Shown here one piece after another: positions 1 to 6,921 of a stretch of DNA of 64,000 nt; positions within the stretch are counted from its first letter, which is position 1, and each line of letters begins with the position of its first letter. The DNA is from Amycolatopsis vancoresmycina (GTDB lineage: Bacteria > Actinomycetota > Actinomycetes > Mycobacteriales > Pseudonocardiaceae): positions 310,001 to 374,000 of the forward strand of contig NZ_JNYY01000014.1 in the NCBI RefSeq assembly GCF_000716785.1, given 5' to 3'. The position numbers were made by a program, and so were the translations under genes. The notes beneath the pieces were generated by a model. That model did no database searches and was not told the DNA's origin. It worked only from the letters and a program-made list of their open reading frames with translations.

Positions 1-152
1 ACGTAGCGAAGACCGTCGGCAACGCGGACACGGCGGTTGAATGCTGGCGCCAGGCACTGTCGATCTGCGAGGAACTGGGTGCTCCACAGACCGCGGAGAT
101 CCAGGCCAGGCTGAAACACGCGGCAAACGCGGCTGCGAGCAAGAGGCAGTGA
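1..152 (+). CDS. C-terminal end of a TPR-type protein (partial)
   Basis: The window opens inside a coding frame that ends at a TGA at 150-152. About 49 residues are visible. They contain a tetratricopeptide-like helix pair (A-V-E-C-W-R-Q-A-L-S-I-C-E-E-L-G) and a short basic tail. This arrangement is typical of the C-terminal TPR repeats of SARP/AfsR-like or NB-ARC regulators in actinomycetes, but the N-terminal domains lie outside the window, so the family is an inference. The gap to the next gene is only 19 bp, so the two could be co-transcribed. Confidence 0.5.
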   Translation, partial: VAKTVGNADTAVECWRQALSICEELGAPQTAEIQARLKHAANAAASKRQ

Positions 153-171
153 ACCGGTAAGCTGCCGTCTG

Positions 172-948
172 ATGCAGAAAACCCGCCAATCCTCCGCGCG
201 ACCGGACGAGCGGACGCCGCACGGCGCAGGCTGGCTCCCGCACGGTTTTCACCTCGCCAGCCACTCCCACGGCGACGGTCAGCTGGTGTACGCGGCAGCC
301 GGGGCCTTCACCACCACGACCGAGTACGGGACCTGGATCGCGCCCGCCGACCGGATCACCTGGACGCCGCCGGGTTTCGAGCACTCGCACCGCTTCTACG
401 GCCGGACCGATGCCCGCATCCTCGCCGTCCCCGCCGAGGAGTGCGGCGCCCTGGTCGAGCACCCCTGCGTGTTCGCGGTGTCGCCCCTGCTGCGCGAGGG
501 CGTTCTGGCGCTGACCGGCGACCGGACGAAATCCGCCGACGCGGACCGGCGGCTGCGCGCGGTGGTGCTCGACGAACTCGGCGAGATTCCCGAGCAGTCC
601 TTCCACCTGCCCGAGCCGCGCGACGACCGGCTGCGCGCCGCGACCGATCTCCTGCACGCCGACCCCGGCCGGAACACGACCCTGGCCGGACTGGGGCGGG
701 CCGTCGGGACCAGCGAACGCACCCTCAGCCGCCTGTTCCACACCGACCTCGGCATGAGCTTCCACCGCTGGCGCACCATCCTGCGCATCCACCACGCGCT
801 CATCCGGCTCACCGACGGCGACTCCGTCACCGACACCGCGATCACCTGCGGGTGGTCGAACCCCTCGACCTTCATCGAAGCGTTCACCGCCGTCGTCGGG
901 CAAACCCCCGGGCGCTACCAAGCCGGCCTGCGCGACCGCGAAGAATAG
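172..948 (+). CDS. AraC-family transcriptional regulator (cupin plus AraC HTH)
   Basis: A 258-residue protein. The N-terminal half is a cupin-like sensor (H-S-H-G-D-G-Q-L near residue 31, then W-x-P-P-G-x-x-H). The C-terminal 100 residues form the double helix-turn-helix of AraC regulators, ending in the usual G-x-S-x-x-S-F-I-x-A-F and G-Q-T-P-G-x-Y signatures. It lies 77 bp upstream of a 4-hydroxybenzoate monooxygenase gene on the same strand, so control of that gene (a PobR-like role) is likely but inferred. It is clearly paralogous to the AraC regulator at 20702-21436, sharing order and motifs over the full length. Confidence 0.85.
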   Translation: MQKTRQSSARPDERTPHGAGWLPHGFHLASHSHGDGQLVYAAAGAFTTTTEYGTWIAPADRITWTPPGFEHSHRFYGRTDARILAVPAEECGALVEHPCVFAVSPLLREGVLALTGDRTKSADADRRLRAVVLDELGEIPEQSFHLPEPRDDRLRAATDLLHADPGRNTTLAGLGRAVGTSERTLSRLFHTDLGMSFHRWRTILRIHHALIRLTDGDSVTDTAITCGWSNPSTFIEAFTAVVGQTPGRYQAGLRDREE

Positions 949-1025
949 GCATATTGGCGGGTTTCCGTTATCGCGCGTCAGGTTATCGGTGGACGGCAAT
1001 AGCCGACCTGGCCACAGTGGTGATC

Positions 1026-2174
1026 ATGACTCGAACAGAAGAAAACACCACCGCGGTCATCGTGGGCGGCGGGGTCGCCGGGCTCGCGCTCGGCACCTTC
1101 CTGCAGCGCAGCGGAATCCGGTGCGTCATCTTGGAAAAGCACAGCCGCGAGTACGTCGAGAACCGGCAACGGGCCGGTGCGCTCGACGCCCGTGGCGTGC
1201 GCATGCTGCACGAATGGGGAGTAGGCGAGGCCGTCGAAGGGGCCGCCCACGATTCTTCCGACGAGCCGATGCCGCTGATCATCGACGGTGAAGAGCGCGA
1301 ATGGAAGATGGACGACCACGAGGACGCCGAAAGTGTCTTCCTCCCGCAGCAGATCCTGGTCCGAAACCTGATCAGGGTGTTCCTGCGGGACGGTGGCGAC
1401 CTTCGTTTCGAGGCCGACGACATCTCACTGGACGGTCTCGACACCGAGCATCCCCGGGTGCGCTACCGGGACGTTGCCGGCTCGACCGCGGTGATCGGCT
1501 GCGACTTCGTCGCCGGTAGCGACGGCCACCAGGGCGTCAGCAGAGCAGCCATTCCCGACGGCTTCCTCACCTGTCACACCCACGAGTTCGGCTACGCCTG
1601 GCTGACTGTCATGACGGAGGTGCCCGCGCATCCACTGGCCGTGATGGCGGTGCATTCCCGCGGCTTCGCCGCACAGATCACCCGCGGTCCGAACGCGAGC
1701 CGTGTCTACCTGCAGTGCCCGGTCACCGACACCATCGAGGACTGGCCGGACGAACGCGTCTGGACCGAGCTCGGAAAGCGGTTCGGCGGACCTGTGCCGA
1801 GGGGTCCGATCATCAGCAAGCAGGTCGTGCCGCTGCGCGGCGTGGTGTTCAGCCCGATGAGCTACGGCAGGCTCCACCTCCTCGGCGACGCAGCGCACTT
1901 GATTTCCCCGATGAGCGCGGAGGGAATGAGCCTCGCACTGCACGACGCCGAAAAACTCGCCCAAGCGATCATCCGCCAGGTCGAAAAAGACGACGGGAGC
2001 CTGCTCGAGAGCTATTCGGACACCTGCCTGACCCACACCTGGGAGAGGCAGGCGGCCGCGATCTCGATGACCGACACGATGCACGACGCCGGTGACATCA
2101 CCTACCGCGGAGAGTTCCTCAAGCATGTCGCACGAGCGAACCTGGAGAACCTCCTCCGGCCACGCAGACACTGA
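1026..2174 (+). CDS. pobA: FAD-dependent 4-hydroxybenzoate 3-monooxygenase
   Basis: About 382 residues, close to the usual 390-395 of PobA. It has the N-terminal FAD dinucleotide motif G-G-G-V-A-G-L-A-L-G (residues 14-23), the R-Q-R-A-G segment typical of the aromatic hydroxylase, the middle D-F-V-A-G-S-D-G-H-x-G-V-S-R motif, and the second FAD motif G-D-A-A-H-L-I-S-P followed by G-M-S-L-A. The enzyme would convert 4-hydroxybenzoate to protocatechuate with NAD(P)H and oxygen in the cytosol. An in-frame GTG at 1020 is an alternative start. No protocatechuate-cleavage genes are seen nearby. Family membership is clear; the exact substrate is inferred from the PobA signature. Confidence 0.8.
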   Translation: MTRTEENTTAVIVGGGVAGLALGTFLQRSGIRCVILEKHSREYVENRQRAGALDARGVRMLHEWGVGEAVEGAAHDSSDEPMPLIIDGEEREWKMDDHEDAESVFLPQQILVRNLIRVFLRDGGDLRFEADDISLDGLDTEHPRVRYRDVAGSTAVIGCDFVAGSDGHQGVSRAAIPDGFLTCHTHEFGYAWLTVMTEVPAHPLAVMAVHSRGFAAQITRGPNASRVYLQCPVTDTIEDWPDERVWTELGKRFGGPVPRGPIISKQVVPLRGVVFSPMSYGRLHLLGDAAHLISPMSAEGMSLALHDAEKLAQAIIRQVEKDDGSLLESYSDTCLTHTWERQAAAISMTDTMHDAGDITYRGEFLKHVARANLENLLRPRRH

Positions 2175-2300
2175 CCCCGGCGAACGATCGGATCGAGGCC
2201 GTTGACCAAAACCCCCAGCGCCGGCCGGACGGGCCTTCCGAACAGATCTCGTGACGAGCCGCGACCAGCGCTCCCGCTTCACGCCGTTCACGGACTCGGG

Positions 2301-3572
2301 TCAGCCGATCTGCTGTACCAGTGCGGGGACGAACTTGGCCGCGTCGACGGTGCCCCAGCCCGAGACGATGTCGAAGCCCGTCGCCGCCGAGTAGCCTGGG
2401 ACGCCGTTGTAGCCGTTGCTTCCCGAGGTCACGTCGACGATGCCCTTGGCGGTTCCGCCGCTGCCGAGTGCGTAGAGCGCCGGGTTGATGAAGCCCAGGC
2501 CTTTGCCCGCTTTCTGCGACGCCAGTGCGACGACAGCGGCGAAGAGCGGCGACGACTGCGAAGTGCCTGAGGTGCCGAGCAGCGAGATGTCCGGCAGCGA
2601 TCGCCCGGTGGCGTGGGTCGTCTTGTCGACCTCGCTCTGCCAAGCGGGTGCACCGTACTCGTGCGAGACGCCGCCGCCCGAGCGCGGCCAGACGGTGTCG
2701 GGGGAAGTCCTGGTGCCGTTGGAGTTCTGGTGCAGCACGGTCCCACCGACGGCGGTCACGAAGGAGCTGGCCGCCGGGAAGCTGACGACCTTCTTGCCCC
2801 AGGGGGTGTCGTCCTTCTTCGTTCCGGTCGAGCCGTCGTCACCGCTGGAGGCGGTCACCGTGATCCCCGCGTCGGTCGCCTTCTTGAAGTGCGCGTCGAG
2901 GGTGTGCAGCTGCGCGGAGCTGTCGAAGTCGTCCTCCGGCGTGCCGAGGCTCATCGAGATCACCGTGGCGCTGTGGTGGTCGGCCAGGTAGTCGATGGCC
3001 GTCATCATGTCCGGGAATCCGTCCATGCCCTGGGTTTCCGACGTCGGGGTGGCCACCACGAGGATCTTCGCCTTGGGTGCGAGGGTGTGGAACATCGCCA
3101 CATCCAAGTCGGTCTCGCCGCCCCAGCTCGAGCAGTCGCTCGGAGTTCCCGGGTCGCTGCAGGCGGGAACCTTGCCGGCGGGCTCCAGGACCTGGACGTC
3201 GGCGGCGGGCAGGCCGTGTGACCGGGAATAGCTGTCGATGTAGGCCTTGATGTTCTTGTCGCCGTAGGAAACCACCGTCGCCAGTACGGTGCCGGTGCCG
3301 TCGATACCCTGGTCGAACAGTGGCTTCGTGTTGTAGGCGACCTGCAGCTTGTTCACGGTCGCGGCCAGCGCCCGGTCGGTCAGCGCCGCGCGCTCTTCCG
3401 GCGTCTTCGCGCCCGCGAGCAGTGACGCCGCGGCGCTGAAAGCGTGGTGCTTCACAGTGGGGGCCGCGGTCGCCGACGTGCCGGTTCCGCTCAGTGACAC
3501 AGCGGTGGCGACGCAGGCGGACAGCACGAAAACCCGGCGCATACGTGGAACCTTGCCGAACCCAGCAGACAT
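2301..3572 (-). CDS. Secreted serine-carboxyl protease, sedolisin family (S53)
   Basis: About 423 residues. The start at 3572 has a GGAGG seven bases upstream; an ATG six bases earlier sits almost on that site. A signal peptide spans roughly residues 1-37, ending A-T-A-A-P. The catalytic pattern of sedolisins is complete: Glu153 and Asp157 in G-G-E-T-D-L-D, the oxyanion Asp245 in S-G-D-D-G, and Ser338 in S-G-T-S-x-x-S-P. A C-terminal G-F-D-I-V-S-G-W-G resembles the calcium site. Only about 50-60 residues separate the signal peptide from the catalytic core, so the long S53 prodomain (about 180 residues) is missing. Its mature target is unknown. Confidence 0.85.
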   Translation of the reverse strand: MSAGFGKVPRMRRVFVLSACVATAVSLSGTGTSATAAPTVKHHAFSAAASLLAGAKTPEERAALTDRALAATVNKLQVAYNTKPLFDQGIDGTGTVLATVVSYGDKNIKAYIDSYSRSHGLPAADVQVLEPAGKVPACSDPGTPSDCSSWGGETDLDVAMFHTLAPKAKILVVATPTSETQGMDGFPDMMTAIDYLADHHSATVISMSLGTPEDDFDSSAQLHTLDAHFKKATDAGITVTASSGDDGSTGTKKDDTPWGKKVVSFPAASSFVTAVGGTVLHQNSNGTRTSPDTVWPRSGGGVSHEYGAPAWQSEVDKTTHATGRSLPDISLLGTSGTSQSSPLFAAVVALASQKAGKGLGFINPALYALGSGGTAKGIVDVTSGSNGYNGVPGYSAATGFDIVSGWGTVDAAKFVPALVQQIG

Positions 3573-3640
3573 TCTCATCCCTCCGGAGTCCGCACGCTCG
3601 ACGCGTGCCGGCTGGAGTAAATCGCGGTCGCGCCGCCAGG

Positions 3641-3867
3641 GGTACGGCCATTGGTCGCTGATCGGCAGATATCCGAACAAAGCAGTAAAACTGACGGAAC
3701 GGACATCGACAGCCTCGTTTTCGCAGGTCAGCCCTGTACGGCTTCCCCGCCTGGTACGGCTCAAGCCGTACCACCGTCACTGCACTGGTACGGCTCAAGC
3801 CGTACCACGAAACCAAGTCGTACCGCACCTGACTAGGCAAAACGAGGCTGGTACGGCTGGTACGGCT
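3641..3867. repeat. Cluster of GTACGGC(T) repeats and palindromes
   Basis: This 390-bp gene-free stretch (3573-3962) is filled with copies of GGTACGGCT. Two identical 20-bp palindromes, with arms GGTACGGCT and AGCCGTACC around CA, lie at 3753-3772 and 3787-3806, 34 bp apart. Single copies occur at 3641-3648 and 3736-3743, and a head-to-tail pair at 3850-3858 and 3859-3867. The palindromes are enclosed by an 11-bp inverted repeat, AGCCTCGTTTT (3711-3721) and AAAACGAGGCT (3839-3849). Their position just upstream of the excisionase/integrase genes suggests an operator, iteron or recombination-accessory site; the role is not known. Confidence 0.8.
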
Positions 3868-3915
3868 TACCCCCTCAGCACCGACAACCGACCAAACCAG
3901 AACCGAGGAGAGCCC

Positions 3916-4020
3916 ATGCGCATCACCGCCACCCGCACCGCGACCCGAAGGGCTCACCACCGATGGCCATGCCACGCCAACACCTCACCATCGCCGAACG
4001 CTGCGCCGAACTCGCCGTAG
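3916..4020 (+). CDS. Possible short leader ORF before the excisionase gene
   Basis: A 34-codon frame starts at an ATG with a good upstream GAGGAG site and overlaps the first third of the downstream excisionase gene in another frame. The peptide is basic and rich in Arg, Thr and Ala, and matches no family I recognise. The ribosome site is better than that of the excisionase gene itself, so it may act as a translational coupling leader. It could also be a non-functional frame. Confidence 0.25.
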   Translation: MRITATRTATRRAHHRWPCHANTSPSPNAAPNSP

Positions 4021-4151
4021 CCCGCTCGACCTTCTACGAGTGGCGCGCCAAGAAGCGCGCGCCCCGCTGCATCAAGCTCCCGAACGGAGAGATCCGCATC
4101 CGCCGAATCGACCTCGAAATCTGGCTCGACAACTGTGAGGAGGCCGCCTGA
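3963..4151 (+). CDS. Excisionase-like small helix-turn-helix protein
   Basis: A 62-residue protein with the winged-helix layout of AlpA/Xis-type excisionases: L-T-I-A-E-R-C-A-E-L then S-T-F-Y-E-W-R, a basic K-K-R-A-P-R turn, and R-I-R-R-I-D-L-E-I-W-L near the end. Its stop overlaps the integrase start (TGATG at 4149-4153), so the two are translationally coupled. Such proteins bind DNA and steer the integrase towards excision. Two starts are possible (3963 or 3969). The GTACGGC palindromes immediately upstream are plausible binding sites, but that is inference. Confidence 0.75.
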   Translation: MAMPRQHLTIAERCAELAVARSTFYEWRAKKRAPRCIKLPNGEIRIRRIDLEIWLDNCEEAA

Positions 4152-5563
4152 TGGACACGACCTACGACGTCAAGATCTGGAAGATCGAGACCCGTGTCTG
4201 GAAGTCGAAGACGAGCTACCGCGTCGTCTGGTTCGTCGCCGGCGTGCGCTTCGGTGAGACGTTCGAGACGAGTGCTCTGGCCGATAGCTTCCGCTCGGAC
4301 CTGGTTGCCGCGTCACGACGCGGTGAGGCTTTCGAGCGCACGCAAGGTCTCCCGGTCTCGAAGCTGCGGGAAGAGAACGAAATGCCGTGGTTCGACTTCG
4401 CGTGCAAGTACGTCGATATGAAGTGGCCACGGGCCGCCGGGAAGTCGAGGGCGGGGAACGCTGATGCGCTCGCCAGTGTGACGCCGGCGTTGCTCAAGAC
4501 GACCCGGGGCGCGCCGGACAGCAGGACGCTTCGCCGGGCGCTCACCGGTTGGGCGTTCAACACCAAACGCCGCGATGAGCCGAAGCCGCGAGAGGTTGAG
4601 CAGGCGTTGAAGTGGCTCAAGACGAACACCGCGCCGGTGTCGAGGCTCAACGACAAAGCCGTGCTCCGGGAAGTGCTGGAAGTGCTCTCGCTCAAGCTCG
4701 ACGGAAAGCAGGCTGCCGCAAAGACCGTCAACCGCAAACGCGCAGTTCTGTTCAACGCGTTGGAGTACGCCCACGAACTGAAGCTGTTGACCGCAAATCG
4801 ACTTTCCGAAGTGAAGTGGACGGCCCCGAAGTCGGTGCGGGCGATCGATAAGCGCGTGGTCATCAACCCGAGGCAGGCGAAGAGCCTGCTGTCCGAAGTG
4901 GAGGCACAGCGGATCGAAGGGCAGCCGCGCCGGTCGTCTGGGCCGATGCTGGTCGCGTTCTTCGCCGTCATGTACTACGCGGCTCTCCGGCCGGAGGAAG
5001 CGGCCATGCTCCGCAAGTCGGACTTGCAGCTACCCGAAGAGGGGTGGGGCGAGCTGCTGTTGTCGGAGACCGCGCCGATCACCGGCGCCGCCTGGACAGA
5101 TAGCGGGGAACGCCGCGACCGCAGGCAGCTCAAACAGAGGGGAAAGGGGGAGGTCCGCGCAGTGCCGTCGCCACCGCCGCTGACGGCGATCCTGCACACG
5201 CACCTGACCACGCTCGGCACGGCGGCCGACGGGCGGCTGTTCCGGAACCTGACTGGGGGAGACCTGGCCGAATCCACGATCGGCCGGGTCTGGGACAAGG
5301 CGCGTAAGGCGGCGTTCTCGGACGACGAGTACGCCTCTCCGCTGGCAAAGCGTCCCTACGACCTCCGGCACGCCTGCGTGTCGACCTGGTTGGCCGCTGG
5401 GGTGCCGTCTACGCAGTGCGCGGAGTGGGCCGGCCACTCCGTCGCCGTGCTCCACCAGATCTACGCCAAGGTGATCGCAGGCCTGGAGTCCGCCGCCCAC
5501 GACCGCATCGAGAAGGCGCTCGACTGGCAGGGCGACGAGGGCCCGACTCGCGGGGGCGCATAG
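4151..5563 (+). CDS. Tyrosine site-specific integrase
   Basis: A 470-residue integrase of the actinomycete integrative-element type. The N-terminal half carries an AP2-like arm domain and a core-binding domain. The C-terminal half is the catalytic domain, with the first conserved Arg in A-L-R-P-E-E-A, box II as Y-D-L-R-H-A-C-V-S (Tyr replaces the usual His, common in this subfamily), G-H-S, and the nucleophile Tyr in H-Q-I-Y-A-K. It reads towards the 3' end of a tRNA gene 113 bp away, the classic arrangement for an element integrated in a tRNA. No replication or transfer genes are visible in the window. Confidence 0.9.
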   Translation: MDTTYDVKIWKIETRVWKSKTSYRVVWFVAGVRFGETFETSALADSFRSDLVAASRRGEAFERTQGLPVSKLREENEMPWFDFACKYVDMKWPRAAGKSRAGNADALASVTPALLKTTRGAPDSRTLRRALTGWAFNTKRRDEPKPREVEQALKWLKTNTAPVSRLNDKAVLREVLEVLSLKLDGKQAAAKTVNRKRAVLFNALEYAHELKLLTANRLSEVKWTAPKSVRAIDKRVVINPRQAKSLLSEVEAQRIEGQPRRSSGPMLVAFFAVMYYAALRPEEAAMLRKSDLQLPEEGWGELLLSETAPITGAAWTDSGERRDRRQLKQRGKGEVRAVPSPPPLTAILHTHLTTLGTAADGRLFRNLTGGDLAESTIGRVWDKARKAAFSDDEYASPLAKRPYDLRHACVSTWLAAGVPSTQCAEWAGHSVAVLHQIYAKVIAGLESAAHDRIEKALDWQGDEGPTRGGA

Positions 5564-5616
5564 GGGGTGGAGGGTCGTAGACGGCCGGACAGAGCCAGAC
5601 ACGACCGGACTCACGA

Positions 5617-5657
5617 GAACGGCCCCTGACCGGATAAGTCCTGGTCAGGGGCCGTTC
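5617..5657. terminator. Bidirectional hairpin terminator between integrase and tRNA
   Basis: A perfect 15-bp stem (arms GAACGGCCCCTGACC and GGTCAGGGGCCGTTC, loop of 11 bases) lies between the convergent integrase and tRNA genes. There is no T-run, as is usual in this GC-rich group. Confidence 0.7.
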
Positions 5658-5675
5658 TGTGCTGGTGGGCCACTG

Positions 5676-5749
5676 TGCCCCCGGTGAGATTCGAACTCAC
5701 ACTGGACGGGTTTTGAATCCGTTGCCTCTGCCAGTTGGGCTACGGGGGC
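5676..5749 (-). tRNA. tRNA with CAA anticodon (Leu by anticodon), class I shape
   Basis: The minus strand folds as a 74-nt tRNA: acceptor stem GCCCCCG/CGGGGGC, D-stem GCCC/AGGC with one mismatch, anticodon loop TTCAAAA with anticodon CAA, T-arm GTGAG-TTCGAAT-CTCAC, and discriminator A. The CCA end is not encoded. The variable region is only five bases, whereas bacterial leucine tRNAs normally have a long variable arm, and the last anticodon-stem pair is A-C. A leucine call rests on the anticodon alone. Its 3' end faces the integrase and is the likely integration target. Confidence 0.8.
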
Positions 5750-5925
5750 GTGACGTGGTGACTCTACGGGATCACCGGACCCCGTCCGTGGCCGGGTCGG
5801 GGAGTGTCATGCTGGCCACTTCGTGGTGAACGCCATCTCTTCCACTGGATCGTTCCCGGTAGGCTTCAGGTTCGCGGAACGCCGCGAAAATGCCCACGTC
5901 CCGCCGAGTCTTCAGGAGGACCCCG

Positions 5926-6528
5926 GTGACCGATCAGGCTACCGAGGCCAACGTGCCGCAGCGTCGGGTGCTCGTCGCGGAGGACGAGGCTCTCATCCGG
6001 CTTGACCTCGTCGAAATGCTGCGGGAAGAGGGCTATGAAGTCGTCGGGGAGGCCGGTGATGGTGAGCAGGCCATCTCGCTCGCCACCGACCTCAAGCCCG
6101 ATCTCGTGATCCTCGACGTCAAGATGCCCAAGCTGGACGGCATCGAGGCCGCCGCCAAGATCACCGGTGACCGGATCGCCCCCGTTGTCATCCTCACCGC
6201 CTTCAGCCAGCGGGATCTCGTCGAACGGGCCCGGGATGCCGGGACCATGGCCTACCTCGTCAAGCCCTTCGCGAAGCGGGACCTCGTGCCCGCCATCGAG
6301 CTCGCCGTCAGCCGGTTCTCCGAGCTGCAGGCCCTCGAAGCCGAGGTTGCCGGGCTCACCGACCGGCTCGAGACGCGGAAGGTCATCGACCGGGCCAAGG
6401 GGCTGCTCATGAGCCGGCAGGGGCTCACCGAGCCCGATGCCTTCCGCTGGATCCAGCGCACCGCCATGGACCGGCGGACCACCATGAAGGCCGTCGCCGA
6501 GGCCGTCGTGGAGAGCATCGGGAGCTGA
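5926..6528 (+). CDS. pdtaR: Response regulator with ANTAR RNA-binding output (PdtaR type)
   Basis: About 200 residues from a GTG that has AGGAGG seven bases upstream; an ATG at 5890 is less well placed. The receiver domain has the acidic pair in A-E-D-E, phosphoacceptor Asp64 in I-L-D-V-K-M-P-K-L-D-G, and the K-P-F motif. A coiled linker follows, then an ANTAR domain (I-D-R-A-K-G-L-L-M, A-F-R-W-I-Q-R-x-A-M) that binds paired RNA hairpins and prevents termination. Position next to the liv operon and polA matches other actinobacteria, where it is the partner of the kinase PdtaS, which is not encoded in this window. Confidence 0.9.
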   Translation: MTDQATEANVPQRRVLVAEDEALIRLDLVEMLREEGYEVVGEAGDGEQAISLATDLKPDLVILDVKMPKLDGIEAAAKITGDRIAPVVILTAFSQRDLVERARDAGTMAYLVKPFAKRDLVPAIELAVSRFSELQALEAEVAGLTDRLETRKVIDRAKGLLMSRQGLTEPDAFRWIQRTAMDRRTTMKAVAEAVVESIGS

Positions 6529-6536
6529 TCCACCCG

Positions 6537-6573
6537 AAAAGGGGGTGGCCGCCGTCGCGGTCACCCCCTTTTT
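6537..6573 (+). terminator. Intrinsic terminator of pdtaR
   Basis: An 11-bp stem (AAAAGGGGGTG and CACCCCCTTTT) ends in a run of five Ts, starting eight bases after the pdtaR stop. This is one of the few classical T-tailed terminators in the window. Confidence 0.9.
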
Positions 6574-6729
6574 CGTGACGCTCCGGGTGCCCGAAAGGGC
6601 GTACTTGGTACCTTTGCGAGCCTTCCCGGCGTGGCCGGGGACCATGATCGACGCCGGGTCCGTAGACTCTGCACACCTTGCGCCGGGCGTCAAGGGGCAG
6701 TCTGCGGGCTGCCGGGCACCGAGAGTCAC

Positions 6730-6760
6730 CACCCGCTGGTCGTATTACGACGAGCGGGTG
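6730..6760. promoter_or_regulatory. 31-bp near-perfect palindrome upstream of the liv operon
   Basis: Two 15-base arms (CACCCGCTGGTCGTA and TACGACGAGCGGGTG) flank one central T, with one mismatch. It lies 160 bp upstream of the substrate-binding protein gene in an otherwise gene-free 390-bp stretch (6529-6921). An operator is the simplest reading; no cognate regulator is encoded next to it. Confidence 0.6.
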
Positions 6761-6778
6761 TAAACCATACGTTAATAC

Positions 6779-6796
6779 TCGTGACGACCGTCACGA
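6779..6796. promoter_or_regulatory. CRP/GlxR-like operator upstream of the liv operon
   Basis: The 18-bp palindrome TCGTGACG-AC-CGTCACGA contains GTGA-N6-TCAC (6781-6794), the core recognised by CRP/GlxR-type cAMP-responsive regulators of actinobacteria. It lies 126 bp before the liv operon start. Assignment is by motif only. Confidence 0.5.
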
Positions 6797-6921
6797 TGTG
6801 GCTACAAGAGCACGTGTGACTCTGTGCAACGGCCCCCGGGGCGGCTACTTTCAGCGGCCAGTCAGGTCCCACGCCGGGACAGCCGCCCGACCGGGCGGCC
6901 AGGTGGCATTTGGAGGAACGA

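Noticed and set aside
3753..3806. Terminal inverted repeats of an insertion sequence
   Set aside because: The palindromes are tandem and close, with no transposase between or beside them.
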